DNA of 64,000 nucleotides from Paraspadella gotoi (Eukaryota; Chaetognatha): NCBI GenBank assembly GCA_051294375.1, contig CM119265.1, positions 22,902,099 to 22,966,098 of the forward strand, read 5' to 3'. Shown piece by piece: positions 51,659 to 62,836 of this stretch (position 1 is its first letter; each line of letters starts with the position of its first letter). The notes under the pieces were generated by a model. It saw only the letters and a program-made list of their open reading frames with translations, ran no database searches and was not told where the DNA came from. The position numbers and the translations under genes were made by a program.

Positions 51659-54600
51659 CAGACCGGAAGTCCTTTTTGTCGTCCCGTCTCGACCCGACTC
51701 CTTCAAAGCCAGAGACGCCGTCCGCCGCACGTGGGGCAACAAGGCCTCGCTCAGGGGTAAGGGATCGTCGGAGAGAGGAAAGAGTGAAGTAGGGGGTCAA
51801 GGGGTAGTGGGCAGGGGTGGTCGGGAGTGGGCAGTGTGAACTTGTAGAAGGTGGTTGCCAAGGGCAACAAAATGTAGATTCCTCTTCACGATTCCGTCTC
51901 CATCAATTGCGGAAGATTAACGAAACTGACCGTAAATCTAAACGCTCAATTCTATCATTTGTTTGTCAGACAATATTTTTATAAATAAAATAATATATCA
52001 ATTTATTTATATATTTATTTAATGACGGAACAGCGCGAAATTTCACTCTGGCTTTCATCATCGGAGAATCGAAAGTAAATTCGTTAAGAGACGAAATAGA
52101 AGCGGAGAGCAAAAGATTCGAGGATCTTATTCAGGTTTGGAAAAAAAAAATACGAAGATGTCATTCAGGATAACATTCATGTTAAAAAAAGATGATTTGA
52201 CTGAATCTGCGGACGAAGTTGGTAGCAATCACCATGCGCGCAATTCACAATAACTAAAAAAAAATATTAATGGATTAAATCTTATCTTAGGCCGATTTTC
52301 TAGACACCTACTTGAATCTCACTTTAAAATCCGTTGTTATGCTTCGATGGGCGGCCAGTTATTGTCAAAACGCACAACAACTTTTTAAGGTAATCCTTAT
52401 TTCTGCCAAAAAACTTTGACTGCAATACTATTTAAACGTGAAATTGACGTACTTATAAAATGAATAATTATCTCAGTAGAGGTTTCTTATTTGCTGGACT
52501 GGTGTCCGGTTGGTTACAAACAATTCTATCAATGTAGAAATAAAAATAAATTTACTAAAATATGAAAAATTGCAAGATTAATTGTTTTACAATATTAGAC
52601 TTTAAAATTTTATATTAAAATTTAAAAATAAATGTAAACACTTTCTCTACATATTAGATTTAATTATATTCTTTATATAAAGTATAATCTTTTATAATGT
52701 AATAGGGAGAAGGATGTTAGTGTTGTCTTCTGTAAATATAGGGAGCATCTATCAACACAAAGGTAAAAGTTACTTTCTGACTTAGTTATTGACAATTTCA
52801 AAATATCTAAAAGTCAGAACAGAAAGGGGTGGAGAGGATAATTTGTTATGGGGATTAAGGTTATTTATGATTCGTTATTGTTGAGGGTTAAGACTACAAA
52901 GTAGAATTGTATGTTCTAATAGGGATGAGAATAAAAACAAAAAACAAAAAAACAAAACACAAAAAACAAAAAATTAATCGTAACCTAAGGTCGACGAAGA
53001 CGTCTACGTTTACATGGACAAGTTCGCGTCGCTCGTGGACCCGCGACGGCGTCAGCGTCACTCGGTGACGGGCCACGTGGTCCTCGAAGCGCCCGTCATT
53101 CGCGACCCAGAGAAAAAGTTCTTCGTCTCCAAAGACGATTACGCGGCGGAAGTTTATCCGACTTACGCACTGGGCGCCGCTTACGGAATTTCCGGTAGGC
53201 GACCCCGTCATTGCCGGTCATTGCCGGTCATTGCCGGTCATTGCCGGTCATTGCCGGTCATTGCCGGTCATTGCCGGTCATTGCCGGTCATTGCCCGTCA
53301 TTCCGGTAGGCGACCCCGTCATTGCCAATGACATTGGCTGGTCGAATTATATTTGTAATCGACTCAAGATTTAAACGACGATGATTGATATGAAAACAAA
53401 AAAATTGACTGGAGGTAATTTTTTTTGGGGGGGTAATTTTTCTTGTACCGTGTGGACGCAACAAGTTTCAGAGTAAGAATGATTTATTCTTCAACAACGT
53501 TATAAACAATAACAGTCGAACAACCATTAATAATTTTTCGTCTACCATCGCGATGAAACTTTCGACATTTCAATCGAGTTTAAAATATCTCGTTTCAATG
53601 AGCGGAACTCGGGTCCGGAATTTCAGTGTTAGTTACTCAAATACACTCACTCTTGCGTCCAATCGTCTCTACGTTAGAATCTGAGTGATCGAATAACCTC
53701 ACTGTTGTTTTGTCTTTGCTCCATCCATTTCAGACTCGGTTCCTTTTCTGTGTTCAACTGTCCGAAACGTCTAGTTATTTTCGTTATGCCTGCATATTTT
53801 TTTCCCCTTATTTTTCTTAATTCTTTTTATTAGTTTGCATGACGATTTTATTAATTTTTAATAACAACTGTTTCCGTAATGTTTGTTTACGTATGTATGT
53901 AAATTACTTATGTCTTCTACAATCAGCTCAGACTGACAATTCGATCAAATGTCCGGACAAATCCAGAGCCTCGCATGGGGCGTTCTCTTTAACTTCTTCT
54001 ACATGACCTTGTGCGCCATCTGCACGAATATCTTTCGCGCCACCGCGCCGCTCTCTACTCCCGTCGCCTTCGTCTTTCTCTTCCTCGGCGAGGCTTCGTC
54101 CACGATTCCTCTCATCCCCGTCGCGTGGCGCAACTGGACGGTGAGTTCGCCGCGTCGTTTCGCCATCTACGGCATTTGCGGCTTCTTGCTCACCGCCAAC
54201 TTTCTCGTTTGGCGCGAGGCGTCGACGCTCATACCTCTCGGCCCCTACGCCGCCATCGTTTGTTCCGGAATTCTCTTTTCCCCGGCGCTGGCGGCGGCGC
54301 TTCGTCGGCGCTGCGTCAGACTCGTCGAAGTCGCGGGTATCCTCGCGGCGCTGGTCGGGCTGCTGCTGGTGACGCATCCGGCTTTCCTCTTCGAAAAGCC
54401 CGTCGACGTGCCCGTCCGCGCCTATTGCTTTGCCGCCTTTAACGCCCTCGTTCTTTTAATCTGTCCCTTTTTCTTCGGCGCCACCGCCGACGAACACTGG
54501 TCCAACTTCCTCGTCCTACGTCTCATCTGCAGCTTTTTATTCGCGGGCGTTTGTTTCGGAGTCGGCGGTGGATTCGGCGCGCTCGCAGCGGCGCCGCCGA

Positions 54601-55610
54601 TGCCCTCGATCGGCGTCGGACTCGTCGGCTTCATCTCCACGATCTATCGACTCTCGCAACAAATCGGCTGCTACGAATTGGAGTCTTGCGATTTGGGCCT
54701 CGCCGGGTTGCTAGGCAACGTCGTTACGGCCGGCGTGATCCCGACGACGGCGCTTTTGTCGGCCGTTTTTTTCGGCGAGACTTTGTCGGCCATGGAAGGC
54801 GTCGGCGTCGGCGTCGTGTTTAGCGCCATCGTCGTCTTCGCGGTAGCAAAAGGATGCTCGGCCCGAGATGAAAATGAGAAAAAAAGCGATGAAGAACGAT
54901 TGTGAACTAATGAACTCGGTTAATTTAATTGAGTTTTATGGCTGCTGATTATTGATTAATAGGGTCGCTTGTCTTATGTAGCTCATCCATAATTTTATTT
55001 TAACAATTCGGTGCCATTTTAACGGTCCCTTTGTCAATTATTAACTAAATTATCTAGTCACATATCCAGTCAAATATCCAATTTTTTTTAGAATCATCAA
55101 TGAGACCAAACAATTTGAACAAAATATTATGCTCCAAGATTTTAATTAAAAAATAAATTCAATATGAAATCTGTCACTGTCATAGAATGTTAAAGATCAT
55201 GGGACGAATACCTCGATGATGACAATGAGACCGTTGACGATGACAATGACACCGTCGACGTACTGACAGTTATCACAACTCTTTGTCATCGTAGTTTTCG
55301 TTTATTTTATCACTTGACAGGCGACCTCGTTCCAAAACTCTACGAAACCTCGCAAAAGACTCAGCTCTTCAAATTCGAAGACGTTTACGTGACGGGATTT
55401 CTCGCGGCTCAAACCAAAGCGCATTTCGTCAACTCGGACGATCTAAACTTTAAAACTTTCGCCAAATGTCGTCACGAGACTAAAATCATCGACCACGGGT
55501 TCTCGCCGAAACAAATGATCAACTTTCACTCGAAAATTCTGGACCCGGGCGTCGACATGAGCTGCGGATTTTGGGTCAAAATTCGCTGGTTTTTCTACCA
55601 ATCTCTTTGA
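48999..55610 (+). CDS. Beta-1,3-galactosyltransferase, glycosyltransferase family 31
   Basis: Golgi type II membrane enzyme expected to transfer galactose or N-acetylglucosamine from a UDP-sugar to glycans. Seven exons chain in phase: 48,999-49,140, 51,491-51,551, 51,662-51,756, 52,034-52,134, 52,291-52,389, 52,990-53,194 and 55,321-55,610, giving 330 residues (349 from an upstream in-frame ATG at 48,942). Visible: basic cytosolic start (RFRRRRK), TM helix at about 14-30, AVRRTWG (87-93), the DxD metal-binding motif DED (168-170), and EDVYVTG (254-260) in the order of the family. The 51,491 acceptor is preferred over a start at 51,427 because its phase fits the anchor exon. The anchor exon is duplicated at 50,079-50,218. 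The last intron (53,195-55,320) contains a complete transporter gene on the same strand. Acceptor specificity cannot be predicted. Confidence 0.9.
50079..50218 (+). pseudogene. Frameshifted second copy of the anchor exon
   Basis: Matches 48,999-49,140 but has lost bases after GAGACCAAGTG, which breaks the frame just after the membrane helix. It belongs to the 49,285-50,338 copy and is probably an assembly duplicate. Confidence 0.7.
50340..51345. repeat. Direct duplicate flanking a 25-N gap
   Basis: About 410 bp starting AAAATGGAAAATAAC at 50,347 recurs from 50,939 after the gap at 50,905-50,929. Distinct tails follow 50,757 and 51,345. Both copies lie in the first long intron of the galactosyltransferase gene. 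Confidence 0.9.
50905..50929. other. Assembly gap, exactly 25 N
   Basis: Twenty-five N between direct copies of the same intronic sequence. Confidence 0.99.
53207..53331 (+). repeat. 10-bp minisatellite with duplicated splice donor
   Basis: Nine or so copies of GGTCATTGCC start 12 bp after the exon 6 donor (TCCG/GTAGGC). The array ends with a second copy of the donor segment, TCCGGTAGGCGACCCCGTCA, at about 53,301-53,320. Confidence 0.95.
53949..54905 (+). CDS. SLC35G-like drug/metabolite transporter (EamA/DMT), nested single-exon gene
   Basis: Intact 318-residue frame with no intron. About ten hydrophobic segments and the two-repeat layout of the DMT/EamA superfamily are visible. PLGPYAAIVCSGILFSPALAAA (about 99-120) corresponds to the conserved helix 4 region of SLC35G-type carriers, and GLLGNVVTAGVIPTTALLSAVFFGE to its C-terminal counterpart. 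The tail is short and charged. Substrate unknown; a membrane transporter of small organic molecules is the family expectation. The gene sits wholly inside the last intron of the galactosyltransferase on the same strand. Absence of introns suggests retroposition, though no poly-A tail or target duplication was found. GC content is much higher than in the surrounding intron. A decayed paralogue lies at 58,326-59,553 with a similar start context. Confidence 0.88.
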   Translation: MSGQIQSLAWGVLFNFFYMTLCAICTNIFRATAPLSTPVAFVFLFLGEASSTIPLIPVAWRNWTVSSPRRFAIYGICGFLLTANFLVWREASTLIPLGPYAAIVCSGILFSPALAAALRRRCVRLVEVAGILAALVGLLLVTHPAFLFEKPVDVPVRAYCFAAFNALVLLICPFFFGATADEHWSNFLVLRLICSFLFAGVCFGVGGGFGALAAAPPMPSIGVGLVGFISTIYRLSQQIGCYELESCDLGLAGLLGNVVTAGVIPTTALLSAVFFGETLSAMEGVGVGVVFSAIVVFAVAKGCSARDENEKKSDEERL

Positions 55611-56282
55611 GCAAGGAAGGGCGCGGAAGGGGGGGGAGGGGAAGGCCGTACAACTGTTCTTGTTTTGCTTATTTTAGATTCTTCGTCTTCCAGTTGCTTA
55701 CTTATTTTATAAAAATACGGAATATATTCGAATGTAGTTGACGGTGATGAGGTGAAAAGTAAAAAGAGAAATTTTAAAAAGACAAAGGTAGCCACAAACA
55801 GGGTCGTCAGAGTATGAGATAGCGGGATCAAGAATGGAGCTCTTTCAAGAGTAAATAATTAAATTCTGTAATTCTGCAATAGCTAGGGACATCGATATCG
55901 TGCTGTCATGATGCAAGTCGTGTGGTTTTTAAAATGATAATTCTACGAAGATCTAGCGTTTATTATTATGGACAAGCACAGAAGAAAACGTCTTACTACA
56001 GTATGGAGTGAGATTGTACATATATTTTTGACACTGCATTCTGAATAGTTTGCCATGCGCCTTACCATATTTTTCTAACACTACAACGCCGACGGCGAAG
56101 ACGCAGAACTCGGAGGTGAGATTAGGGTGACGAGATATCGTTACTCTTACTAACTCTTATTTTAACCTCTAATTATTTTTTTCATATTATTGTTAGTATA
56201 TTTCTGATTCCTTTCACTACATGAGGCTAAAGCAAAACTCGTAAATTGGCCGGCCTTAGAAAGCGTATGTGCACTGTGCAGT
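55611..56282. other. Intergenic; relic of a duplicated flank at 55,880-56,140
   Basis: No gene. On the minus strand, about 56,135-56,050 resembles the last exon of the membrane-protein gene at 60,015-59,919 (shared TTCTGCGTCTT and GCCGTCGGCGT). A segment at 55,890-55,950 (ATCGATATCGTG, GTTTTTAAAAT) resembles 59,746-59,800 at about the same distance. This suggests an old duplication that also carried the transporter. Confidence 0.45.
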
Positions 56283-58118
56283 GTGCACTAAGGCGGGACA
56301 GGTTACAAACTAACAGAAGTCCGGTATAAATATTGTGTTTATTAAAAATTTAAAAAAAAAAAATAAGATTTATTTTATAGTTTAACGCATGGATGCTATT
56401 TTATATTATCCAAATATTATATAATGTTAAAAATTTTTTTTAGTAAATTTAATTTTTTTTTATCGGATTCTGAAAGAGCTCGAAAAGTTAGATGACGGTT
56501 CACGATAGGGCAGAGAGGATGTGAAAGAAACAAAAAAAGTGTCATCTCTGAAACCTATAAATTCTTAAAGTATACCCATGAGACACTTAATGTGGTAGGT
56601 CAGTAAAATTCGATAAAGGCAGGTTTTTTTTTAAATGCTCATTAAAATTTTTTAAATTTTTAAAAAAATTTTTTTAAGTAGTTTAGTGAATATGCTTACA
56701 ATTTAAAAAATGTCTATATGTCTATCATTATCTACAAAAGCATAAGCTTTAATTTAAAACCACTCCCAACTTTATATTACTTTTTGCTATTGAAATATAA
56801 GTAAAAATTAAATATTTTTTTTTTAAAAAAGATTAATCAATTAGTACCATTGAAAGATTATTTCTTAAAAAAATAAAAAATACAAATATGTTCTTAAAAT
56901 ACAGTTCTACTTATTAGGCTTCAAAATAAGTTTTTTTTAAATTAATAATAATTTTAATATAAAAAAAATTTAAAAATGAAAAAAATATTTTGAAAAATAT
57001 TAATACATACTCTAATTAAGTATTAAAAGTTAAAGCATTATGTTTGTTAATATTTTTACACATTTGTCTATTAATAATATATAATCAAATATTGAGCGAG
57101 TTATTATTATAATATAATTTTATGAATAAAATTTTTTTTGATAAGTAATTAATTATATAATTACTTTTTAAAGCTGGATATGATTTTGAAATTAAAGTGC
57201 TCAACTAATATTTATCTGTTATTTTATTTGAGATTAAGTTTTAATTAAATATCACATATTTTTCTTAAAAAAATAAAAATTAATTATTTGTATTATTTAT
57301 TTTTTAGAAATAAATTTGTATCAATTTTTTTAGAAATTGTTTTTAGGGCTTAATAAGTAGAACTGCATTTTGAGAACCTATTTGTACTTTTATTTTTAAG
57401 AAATAATCCGTTTGAAGAAACTGATTGATTATTAATTTTTTTTTTTAATTATGATTTTTACTTATAATTCAATAACAAAAAATCGTAAAAAAGTTGGGCG
57501 AGGTCTCAAATTAAAGCTTATGCTTTGTAGATAATGATAGATGTATAGACAATTAAAATTGTAAGCATTTTCACTAAACTATTTAAGAAATTTTATAAAA
57601 AATTAATAGTATTTAAAAAAAAACCTGCCTTTATCAAATTTTACTAACCTACTCATTAAGTGTCTCATGGGTATACTTTAAGATTTTATAGGTTTCAGAG
57701 ATGGCACTTTTTTTGTTTCTTTCACATCCTCTCTGCCTACCGTGGGTTATTATTACAACTTTTTAAAATTTTAATGATTGTCTAAAAAAATTAACAAAAC
57801 TATCAAATTTATTGAATGATGATAATGATTTTAAAGGTTTTTTTAAAAATTTAAAACCATTTATCATTAAAATTTCAAAAATTTGTAATACTAACCTTTA
57901 TTTAACTTTTTAATATTTATCAGAATCCATTTAAAAAAAAAATTTAAGCATTTCTTATATATTATTAAATATTAAAATGCTTCCATGCGTGAGGAAAATG
58001 AATTAAATCAAAATCTAACATCATAAGTCAATTTGGTTGTAAAAGGACAAAATACTTTTATTGCAGACTATTTCATATTGTAAAAAAATGTTGAATTCTG
58101 GCCCGCCTTAGTGTGCAC
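56283..58118. mobile_element. 1.84-kb AT-rich fold-back (long inverted repeat) element
   Basis: Ends are GTGCACTAAGGCGGG (56,283) and its inverted match at 58,102-58,118 with a two-base indel. The two halves are diverged inverted copies along their length: for example CGCATGGATGC near 56,385, GGCAGAGAGGATGTGAAAG near 56,505, CCCATGAGACACTTAATG near 56,577, CATAAGCTTTAATTT near 56,740 and CAGTTCTACTTATTA near 56,903 all recur inverted in the right half. No coding frame is present. The right outer arm carries about 150 bp extra. A clear target-site duplication was not found. It is either a non-autonomous fold-back transposon or the remains of inverted copies of one element. Confidence 0.8.
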
Positions 58119-58325
58119 GGAATATCTTTGAAACCTCTAACCGGTTCTCGTGTTCTTCAATGATCTGAGTTCGGGATTACGTAAATTAAATTAAATTCGA
58201 TAAATTAAATCTGGAATCGTTAAAAGTTATTCTGCCCTTCAACTTGTCTATTTTGAATGATTCGATCTTCAGTCACTTTCATTAAAATTTACTGAAGTCA
58301 GATTAAAGCACAATTAGATCTGATC

Positions 58326-59553
58326 ATGACCGGCAAAATCCAGAACTTTGCTTGGGGCATTCTCTTCAACATCTTTTTCGTGACGATGTGCGCCATCTGC
58401 ACAAATATCTTCCGCTCAACCGCGCCACTCTCCACGCCGATTGCTTTCATTTTCCTCTACTTTGGCGAGGCCTTGTCCACGGTTCCCCTAATTCCAATCG
58501 CCATCAAAAACTGGACAGTTACGACACCGCGTCGTTGGACTATCTTCATCTTATTCGGCTTCGTGCTCAATGCCAACTTTCTCATTTGGCGCGCGGCTTC
58601 GTCGCTCATGCCTCTAGGCCCCTACGCCGCTATCGCCGGCTCCGGAATTTTATTTTCCCCGGCGCTGGCGGCGACGCTGCACCGGCGCTGCGTTAGCGTT
58701 GTAGACATGTTCGGAATTGTGGCGGCGATGGTCGGGTTGCTGTTGGTGACGCACCCGGCGTTTCTCTTCGAGCGGCCCGTCGACGTGCCGGTCCGCGCTT
58801 ACTGCTTCGCCGTCTTCAATGCGATCGTATCTTCGATCTTTCCGTTCTTCTTTGGTGCCACCGCCGATGAACACTGGTTCGATATTAGGGCGGAGTGAAA
58901 ATTTAAATTCTTTATAAAAATTATTATTTTTAAATTTTAATTATTTAATTATTAATTAATAATTAAATTTTAAAATATTGTTCATATATAATTTAATAAT
59001 ATAATTTTATAAAAATAAATTAATAGTTAATTTGAAAATAAATTATTAATATAAAAATAGTTAAAAAAAATTTTATTGAATTTATATTCTATTTAATTTT
59101 TTTTAATATTTGATTTTTTATACATTTATATTATATTACTATTAAAATCACATCGCCCTATTGGTCAAACTTTCTCGTGCTCCGTCTCATCTGCGGCGCC
59201 GTCGTCGCCGGCGTCTGTTTCGGCGTCGCCGACGGATCCCTCGCAACGGCGCCGACATTAGCGTCGGTCGGCGTCGCCGTTGTAGGCGTGGCCTCCACGG
59301 TTTACCGACTCTCTCAACAAGTCGGCTGCTACGAACTCGAAGCTTTCGACGTCGGCCTCGCCGGCTTTCTGGGAAACGTCCTCATGGCCGGCGTCATCCC
59401 GATGACGGCGCTCCTGTCCGCCGCATTTTTTGGCGAGAGTTTGTTGTCATTGAAGTTGTCGGAATCGGCGTCGTGTTTAGCGCCATCGTCGTCGTCACGG
59501 CGGTCAAAGGGTACATCGCAAAACGACAGGATATAAATAATATTGTGAAATAA
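58326..59553 (+). pseudogene. SLC35G-like transporter, decayed paralogue
   Basis: Opens with MTGKIQNFAWG, parallel to MSGQIQSLAWG in the copy at 53,949. It remains open and closely similar for 184 codons, to ATADEHW. There a 284-bp AT-rich insertion (58,878-59,161) introduces stops. The homologous frame resumes at 59,162 (TGG TCA AAC) and runs to GESLL, where one base is missing near 59,449; the final helix GIGVVFSAIVV continues in another frame. The insertion has no plausible splice sites, so the copy is probably non-functional. An N-terminal half of about 190 residues could still be made. The rest of the sequence is well preserved, so inactivation looks recent. Confidence 0.85.
58878..59161. 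mobile_element. 284-bp AT-rich MITE-like insertion
   Basis: Inserted in the transporter pseudogene between two copies of TGG (58,875-58,877 and 59,162-59,164), which would be a 3-bp target duplication. Near the ends lie inverted TAGGGCGGAGTGAAAATTT (58,886) and its approximate complement ending ATCACATCGCCCTA (59,160). The left end has eight extra bases outside the inverted repeat, so the exact boundary is uncertain. Interior nearly all A and T, no coding capacity. Confidence 0.7.
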
Positions 59554-59918
59554 ATTTCGCCTTTTATCTCTTTTTCATCGTTTTTTTTATTTTAAATCAA
59601 TTACGATTAGAAAAGATAGTAGCCAGACCAAGAATAACTTTGTCTTTAAATGAGTAAAATTAAAGAAGCATTAGATTAGTAATAAAAAGAATCGCGATCA
59701 AACATAATTCACAACTATATTTTCTAATGGCATAGAGAAAGAAGCATAGATACCGTGATGTTTGAGGTTTTTAAAATTCTTTCTTCGTCAAACGCGATGG
59801 AAGTATATAATACTCATCGTCAAGTTTGTATGTTTTCAAAAGTTTTCAAAAGTGCATTTGGAAATAGGCTTTTCATGCGTATTGCGTAATTTTTTAAACG
59901 ACAACCAAGATATTTCGT

Positions 59919-61223
59919 TCATCTTTTGATCCAAAAATGATGGACGCCGACGGCGACGAATAAGACGCAAAAAACAGTCACGAGATGAAATTGACCACGT
60001 TGGAGATTCAGACCTCTGTTAGAGAGAGAGAAATATATACATATATATATATATTTTAATGAATCATTTATTAATAAATTTATAAAATTAAACTAATTAA
60101 ATTCAATCAACCGATCTTAAAACCTGAAGAGAACTGAGTTGCCGATCCCGTTTCCTTTCTGTTTATCGTTGCAACGCAATGTGACGCATTCGTGTTTCGT
60201 CACCCAGAAATTGGGGAAACAGCCTCCGCAGTTCGTCATCCTGAAGCATGGAATGCGAAATTTTAACTCGAGGCGTTTAAAATTTGAAGAGAAAAAAAGT
60301 TTGTTTTTGTTTACTACAAACAACGCAAATTTTTGGGGTTTTTTTATAAAACGGAATTATTTCAACTGCTTTTCGAGTCATCATTATCAGCGCAAAGTGA
60401 ATTTGTCAAAAAAGTTTTTTGTAAACAATAACAAACTTTGCTTCTCTCTAAATGTAAAATATATACAATATGAATGAAATAAAAAATTTTCATGTGATAT
60501 TCGGATTTCAAGAGATTGATAAAGAAAAAAAAAAATAACGCATCGACTTCGCCCTTCTACCCCCCAAAAAACTCACAGACATCTGGCTTCGGGAAATCTC
60601 TCGCACGTGGCCCAATTGCAAGGGTTGGCTTTGCACTTGACCCTCTCGTAGTCTTGACATCCACCGCAGGGAAAATACCTTCCCGGTTTCGCCGACCGTT
60701 TCTCGACGCCTTTGACGAAAGAGTTGGGGTCGGATGCTGCGATATCTGGCGTCGCGGATTCCGGCGCTTCCTGAACGCGCGACTTAGAATCTGGCGCCGT
60801 GCGATTGGGCGGAATAGAATCGGACGCCTTGGAATCCGGCGCTATCGACTTCGGCGTCTCAATATCGGTTCTTACGGATTGCGGCGCCGCTCCGTCTGAA
60901 ACGTCATTGCGAGAGGCTACCGTAACGGCGCCGCTTTGATGCTTGGGCGTTTGAAGATCGAATTGCGGACCGCCGCGTCTATCGGTGTCTCCTTTGTTGT
61001 CGCTCGTCCAGTGAGAGGCGTCCAATCGCGCCCCGACTGAGTCGGCGCCTTTTGTCGTCGCTGTGTGAGCGAAAGCGGCGTCAAACGGGTTTTTGAAAAT
61101 CGCGTCACCATGCCGATGTCGATGTCGATGAGGGCGCTGCGATTCGGATTCACCTGCGTCACCTCCGATCCCCATCCAACAAAGGAACAACAAGAAAATT
61201 GAAAAAATTTCCGTCGCCGCCAT
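59919..61223 (-). CDS. Orphan type I membrane protein with Cys-rich ectodomain
   Basis: Three minus-strand exons, 61,223-60,577, 60,240-60,124 and 60,015-59,919, join in phase to give 286 residues. An N-terminal signal peptide (hydrophobic 6-20) is followed by a His/Arg stretch (RHRHRH), then a long Asp/Ser/Pro/Thr-rich region with repeated APDSK, SDSIPP and TPDI units. A Cys-rich domain follows at about 188-245, with PCGGC, NPCNWATCERFPEARC and NCGGC. A hydrophobic segment at about 266-283 ends with a short basic tail (WIKR). Splice sites are CT/GTGAGT, GCTTCAG, AG/GTTTTA (weak) and CTCTAACAG. Similar PC-x-x-A-x-C-x-x-FP-x-A-x-C spacing occurs in extracellular Cys-rich proteins of invertebrates, but I cannot name the family. 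If the weak second donor is not used, the protein ends at 60,117 as a secreted 256-residue form, so two isoforms are possible. Confidence 0.65.
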
Positions 61224-61461
61224 TTTGTAAAATTGTCAATCGGGTAAAACTACCCTGTAGTCATTTCACAGCGTTTAACTATTTTTATAATGTTTTATTT
61301 AAATCATTGCGATTCTAGTTCTCTTTGTCGATGACCAACGATTTGAAAGGAATAAGATCATTTTTCGTTCGTGTTTGGTTAAGAATCCTTCGAGACTTCC
61401 TACTGCGAATTGCTAGCGAGGCAACAATTGGAATATTGCCGATCTTGCGTGTTTCTTGCAG

Positions 61462-61612
61462 ACTCTTCTTTCCTATACCATTGAGGACGAGCAGACGAAG
61501 CGCGATGAATTCGCGTCGAGGAAGCGTCGTTGCACGGATTTTCATTGGCTAGTTTCGGGCTACGAAATGATTCGCGATCGTGATTGGCTGTCCGACGTGG
61601 CCGTTGCTATGG
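61462..61612 (+). CDS. Possible internal exon, unknown gene
   Basis: A GC-richer stretch begins after the acceptor-like TGTTTCTTGCAG, ends at the donor-like ATGG/GTAAAA and is open on the plus strand, encoding TIEDEQTKRDEF and DWLSDVAVAMG. The minus strand is also open for 76 codons across 61,545-61,315, so strand is uncertain. No partner exon or family was recognised. Confidence 0.25.
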
Positions 61613-62836
61613 GTAAAAGCGATCCTTTAATTCCTTTAATATAGGAAAAATTGAGATTTTGCCAACTTGTTTATTTTTGGAAGATAAAACGATGATGATG
61701 TCGATGAAAAAGACATGAAAGATTCGTAGAGAGAATTTATTGAAGCAGTTTCTCTGTTTTATTTAGCTTCTATTTATTTAGAAATCGTTCAGCTCTCGAG
61801 TTTGATCAAATTGAAATTATACAAGTTTTTTTTTCATAATATAAGTTTTATTAAAGGAATGCTTGCACCATCGTTAGACAAAGTGGACTGGTTACATTTT
61901 TATCAAAAAGAACATTCCCGTTGGAGGAAATTTGGAAAAAGGAGTAAGATAGAATTTTTATGCCGGAATTTCGCTGTCATTATTATTACATCGTGAATGC
62001 CCCTTTTGCCGACAGTTCAAATTTCTCACGAAAATTATGTCAATAGTTTAAAACAGGAAAAAATGGTCGTTATACTAACAAAAACATTTGATTAATACAA
62101 TAAAGACAAAAACGCTTATGAATGAAGCTCGGTGTTTAGCCTAAGATTTTCAAACAAATTTTAAGAAAATCAAGAAAATTCACAACAGTAATATGAATTA
62201 AAAAAGTATAAATAATAACTTTTTTCAATCCTGAACGTTGTAAAAGTCCCGTCGCGTAATTTTAAACATAGACAATCTAAAAAATAAAATAAATTTCTTT
62301 ATAATTTGGTTATTATGAATTAAATGACTAGAGGCTGATAAGGTGGGTTTACTATATCTTTCTCTTATATCTAAACAGTAAACACTAAAAAAAAATAAAA
62401 CGGTGCACCACTAACTATAAAAGTTGTTTGGGTTTTTTTTAAATTATCGTTAAATATTTATTTTTATCCTTTTGTTCAAGGGCAATTTATAAACTCCTAC
62501 CAAAGAGCAACGCCCTCAAATTTGCTCTATTCGTCAGACTTTAGTCGACTAAATATTATAATATAGGAATAAACTCTTGTTAAACATATGTATTAAATGT
62601 TTAAAAGCATAAGGTCACTATCACATTTGTTTAAACCACAAGTCACTTTAAGAATAAAAAAAAATTAAAAATTGGAAAGACTTTTTTTTTCGCTTAACTT
62701 TCTACGTGTGTTTTTTTTTTCCTCGGTAATTTCCCGTCATGAATATCGTCGGAAAAATTATTGTAGAGGGAACCTTATAATTATCAAAATAGTAAAATTA
62801 GTATATATTTATAGTTTTATGTTTTTATTTTTTTTA
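61613..62836. other. Intergenic, nothing seen
   Basis: AT-rich DNA without supported exons, repeats or motifs. Confidence 0.5.

Noticed and set aside
55200-55262. GATGACAATGA repeats before the last galactosyltransferase exon as coding
   Set aside because: A short imperfect tandem repeat inside the intron, with stops and no phase continuity.
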